Of a stretch of DNA of 64,000 bases, positions 63,273 through 64,000 are shown piece by piece. Source of the DNA: Shewanella mangrovi (GTDB lineage Bacteria; Pseudomonadota; Gammaproteobacteria; Enterobacterales; Shewanellaceae). Numbering within the stretch: the first letter of the stretch is position 1; each line of letters begins with the position of its first letter. Location of the stretch: assembly GCF_000753795.1 (NCBI RefSeq), contig NZ_JPEO01000003.1, positions 434,001 through 498,000 on the forward strand, in the 5' to 3' direction. The notes under the pieces were generated by a model. That model made no database searches. It saw nothing but the letters and a program-made list of their open reading frames with translations, and was not told the DNA's origin. Both the position numbers and the translations under genes were made by a program.

Positions 63273-63638
63273 TTACGCTTTAGCTTCGAGGAAACTTTTT
63301 AATGTTGCCAAGTCACCTTCTATCAAAGCGAGTATCTGCTGTAGCCACTCAGCATGGTGTTCAGCCCACGATGGGTCTTCGCCATGTTGCAGAGACTGCG
63401 CTAAATGATGCACTCGTTTCAGCCCAACAGATCCAGCAGCGCCTTTAAACTTGTGCGCTTCGGAACACAATACCTCGTTATCACCCGCGTCATAAGCTGA
63501 TTTGAGATTGGCCAAATACTCTGGCAGCAATTTCTCAAACAACACAACACTACGCAACAATGTGCCTGCTCCAATTGCACTGCAATATTGTTCCAGAGTA
63601 TTAAGATCGAGGACTGAATCCAAATCGCCGTTTGCCAT
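63273..63638 (-). CDS. hptA: Phosphotransfer (Hpt) protein HptA
   Basis: 121-aa single Hpt domain, with phospho-His in EAHKFKGAAGSVGL. Its place beside oxyR matches HptA of Shewanella, which carries phosphate from the hybrid kinase ArcS to ArcA, replacing the Hpt domain missing from the Shewanella Arc kinase. That role is family knowledge. The domain itself is clear. Confidence 0.88.
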   Translation of the reverse strand: MANGDLDSVLDLNTLEQYCSAIGAGTLLRSVVLFEKLLPEYLANLKSAYDAGDNEVLCSEAHKFKGAAGSVGLKRVHHLAQSLQHGEDPSWAEHHAEWLQQILALIEGDLATLKSFLEAKA

Positions 63639-63753
63639 TGAGGCACTCCTTGCATTAAAAAACTAACCACATAATACCTGCTTAACGCCTAGGCGCAACC
63701 GCTGTTCAGCTTACAGGATCACTTTTTGTCTGCACGTTACATGGATTTAACAA

Positions 63754-64000
63754 TCAAATGCTTAGCAGAGAACCTTGCCCACCAAACTCGGCCAGATTAT
63801 CTACAATGCCGACCAGTCCGGTCCAACGACTGGCACACCATTGTGGCGCTAACAACATCGGGGGTTTGGTATATGCTGTAACGCGATGAAATACCACATC
63901 ATTTGGTGTGCGGCGAATAATATCTGTCGCACTGGTGACATACTCATCTAAGGTAGGCGGCACTAAGCGACCAGCGCGCCATGCTTTGGCCATGGTGCTG
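63754..64000 (-). CDS. YhcC-type radical SAM protein, C-terminal end only
   Basis: The C-terminal 80 or so residues of a gene entering from the right edge; the frame is still open at 64000, so an ATG at 63993 is internal. TKPPMLLAPQWCASRWTGLVGIVDNLAEFGGQG and the DEYVTSATDIIRRTPNDVVFHRVTA stretch are typical of TIGR01212 (YhcC/YtqA) radical SAM proteins, where the LAPxWC and HR-x-(T/S) motifs are conserved. The CxxxCxxC cluster lies beyond the window. Function unassigned. Confidence 0.7.
   Translation of the reverse strand, partial: STMAKAWRAGRLVPPTLDEYVTSATDIIRRTPNDVVFHRVTAYTKPPMLLAPQWCASRWTGLVGIVDNLAEFGGQGSLLSI

Overview
The window reads as chromosomal DNA of a Shewanella-like gammaproteobacterium. 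The evidence is gene content and order: hptA next to oxyR, nhaA and nhaR separated by a small secreted protein, the lepA-lepB-rnc-era-recO-pdxJ-acpS and rpoE-rseABC blocks, and a pheA with an extra C-terminal domain. Species is not resolved.

Layout. (1) 1-1.7 kb: accessory module, a DEAD-box helicase cut by the window edge plus a winged-helix/coiled-coil protein, divergent from a small HTH regulator that resembles restriction-modification controller proteins, with paired palindromes between them. (2) 1.87-9.7 kb: a leftward glycoside-hydrolase operon (GH43 lipoprotein, secreted GH5, GH2-GH43 fusion lipoprotein, GalR/GalS-like LacI regulator) behind a promoter carrying a perfect ATGTAAACGTTTACAT operator. 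(3) 10-15.5 kb: a gene-fusion scar, then an acrylyl-CoA reductase-like enzyme, a Tat-exported fumarate-reductase-family flavoprotein, a tetraheme cytochrome c, and LysR and TetR regulators. Three copies of TTGGAA-N4-TTCCAA mark the acuI/flavoprotein unit. (4) 15.6-17.4 kb: an intact IS3-family element abutting the stub of another IS. (5) 17.4-32.5 kb: amino-acid biosynthesis, with thrLABC and pheL-pheA both under leader-peptide attenuation, trpR, aroF-tyrA, plus slyD, raiA and hcp-hcr. (6) 32.6-50.2 kb: translation, secretion and envelope-stress core (rpsP-rimM-trmD-rplS, ffh, ypjD, corC-like, the lepA...acpS run, rpoE-rseABC, nadB, sdhE-ygfX). (7) 50.3-64 kb: nhaA-nhaR, thyA-lgt-tauE, ptsP-rppH, mutH, a class III adenylate cyclase, a solo HsdR-N nuclease-like protein, oxyR, hptA and the end of a radical SAM gene.

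Main points for a second look: the rppH-mutH gap holds at least six DnaA-box-like 9-mers around an inverted pair and is a candidate DARS2 element; PheA ends in what looks like a catalytically dead DAHP-synthase domain; the split flavoprotein/cytochrome pair probably respires an unidentified organic acid; and the left-edge helicase module may be an undescribed defence system. No tRNA, rRNA or CRISPR array was seen.
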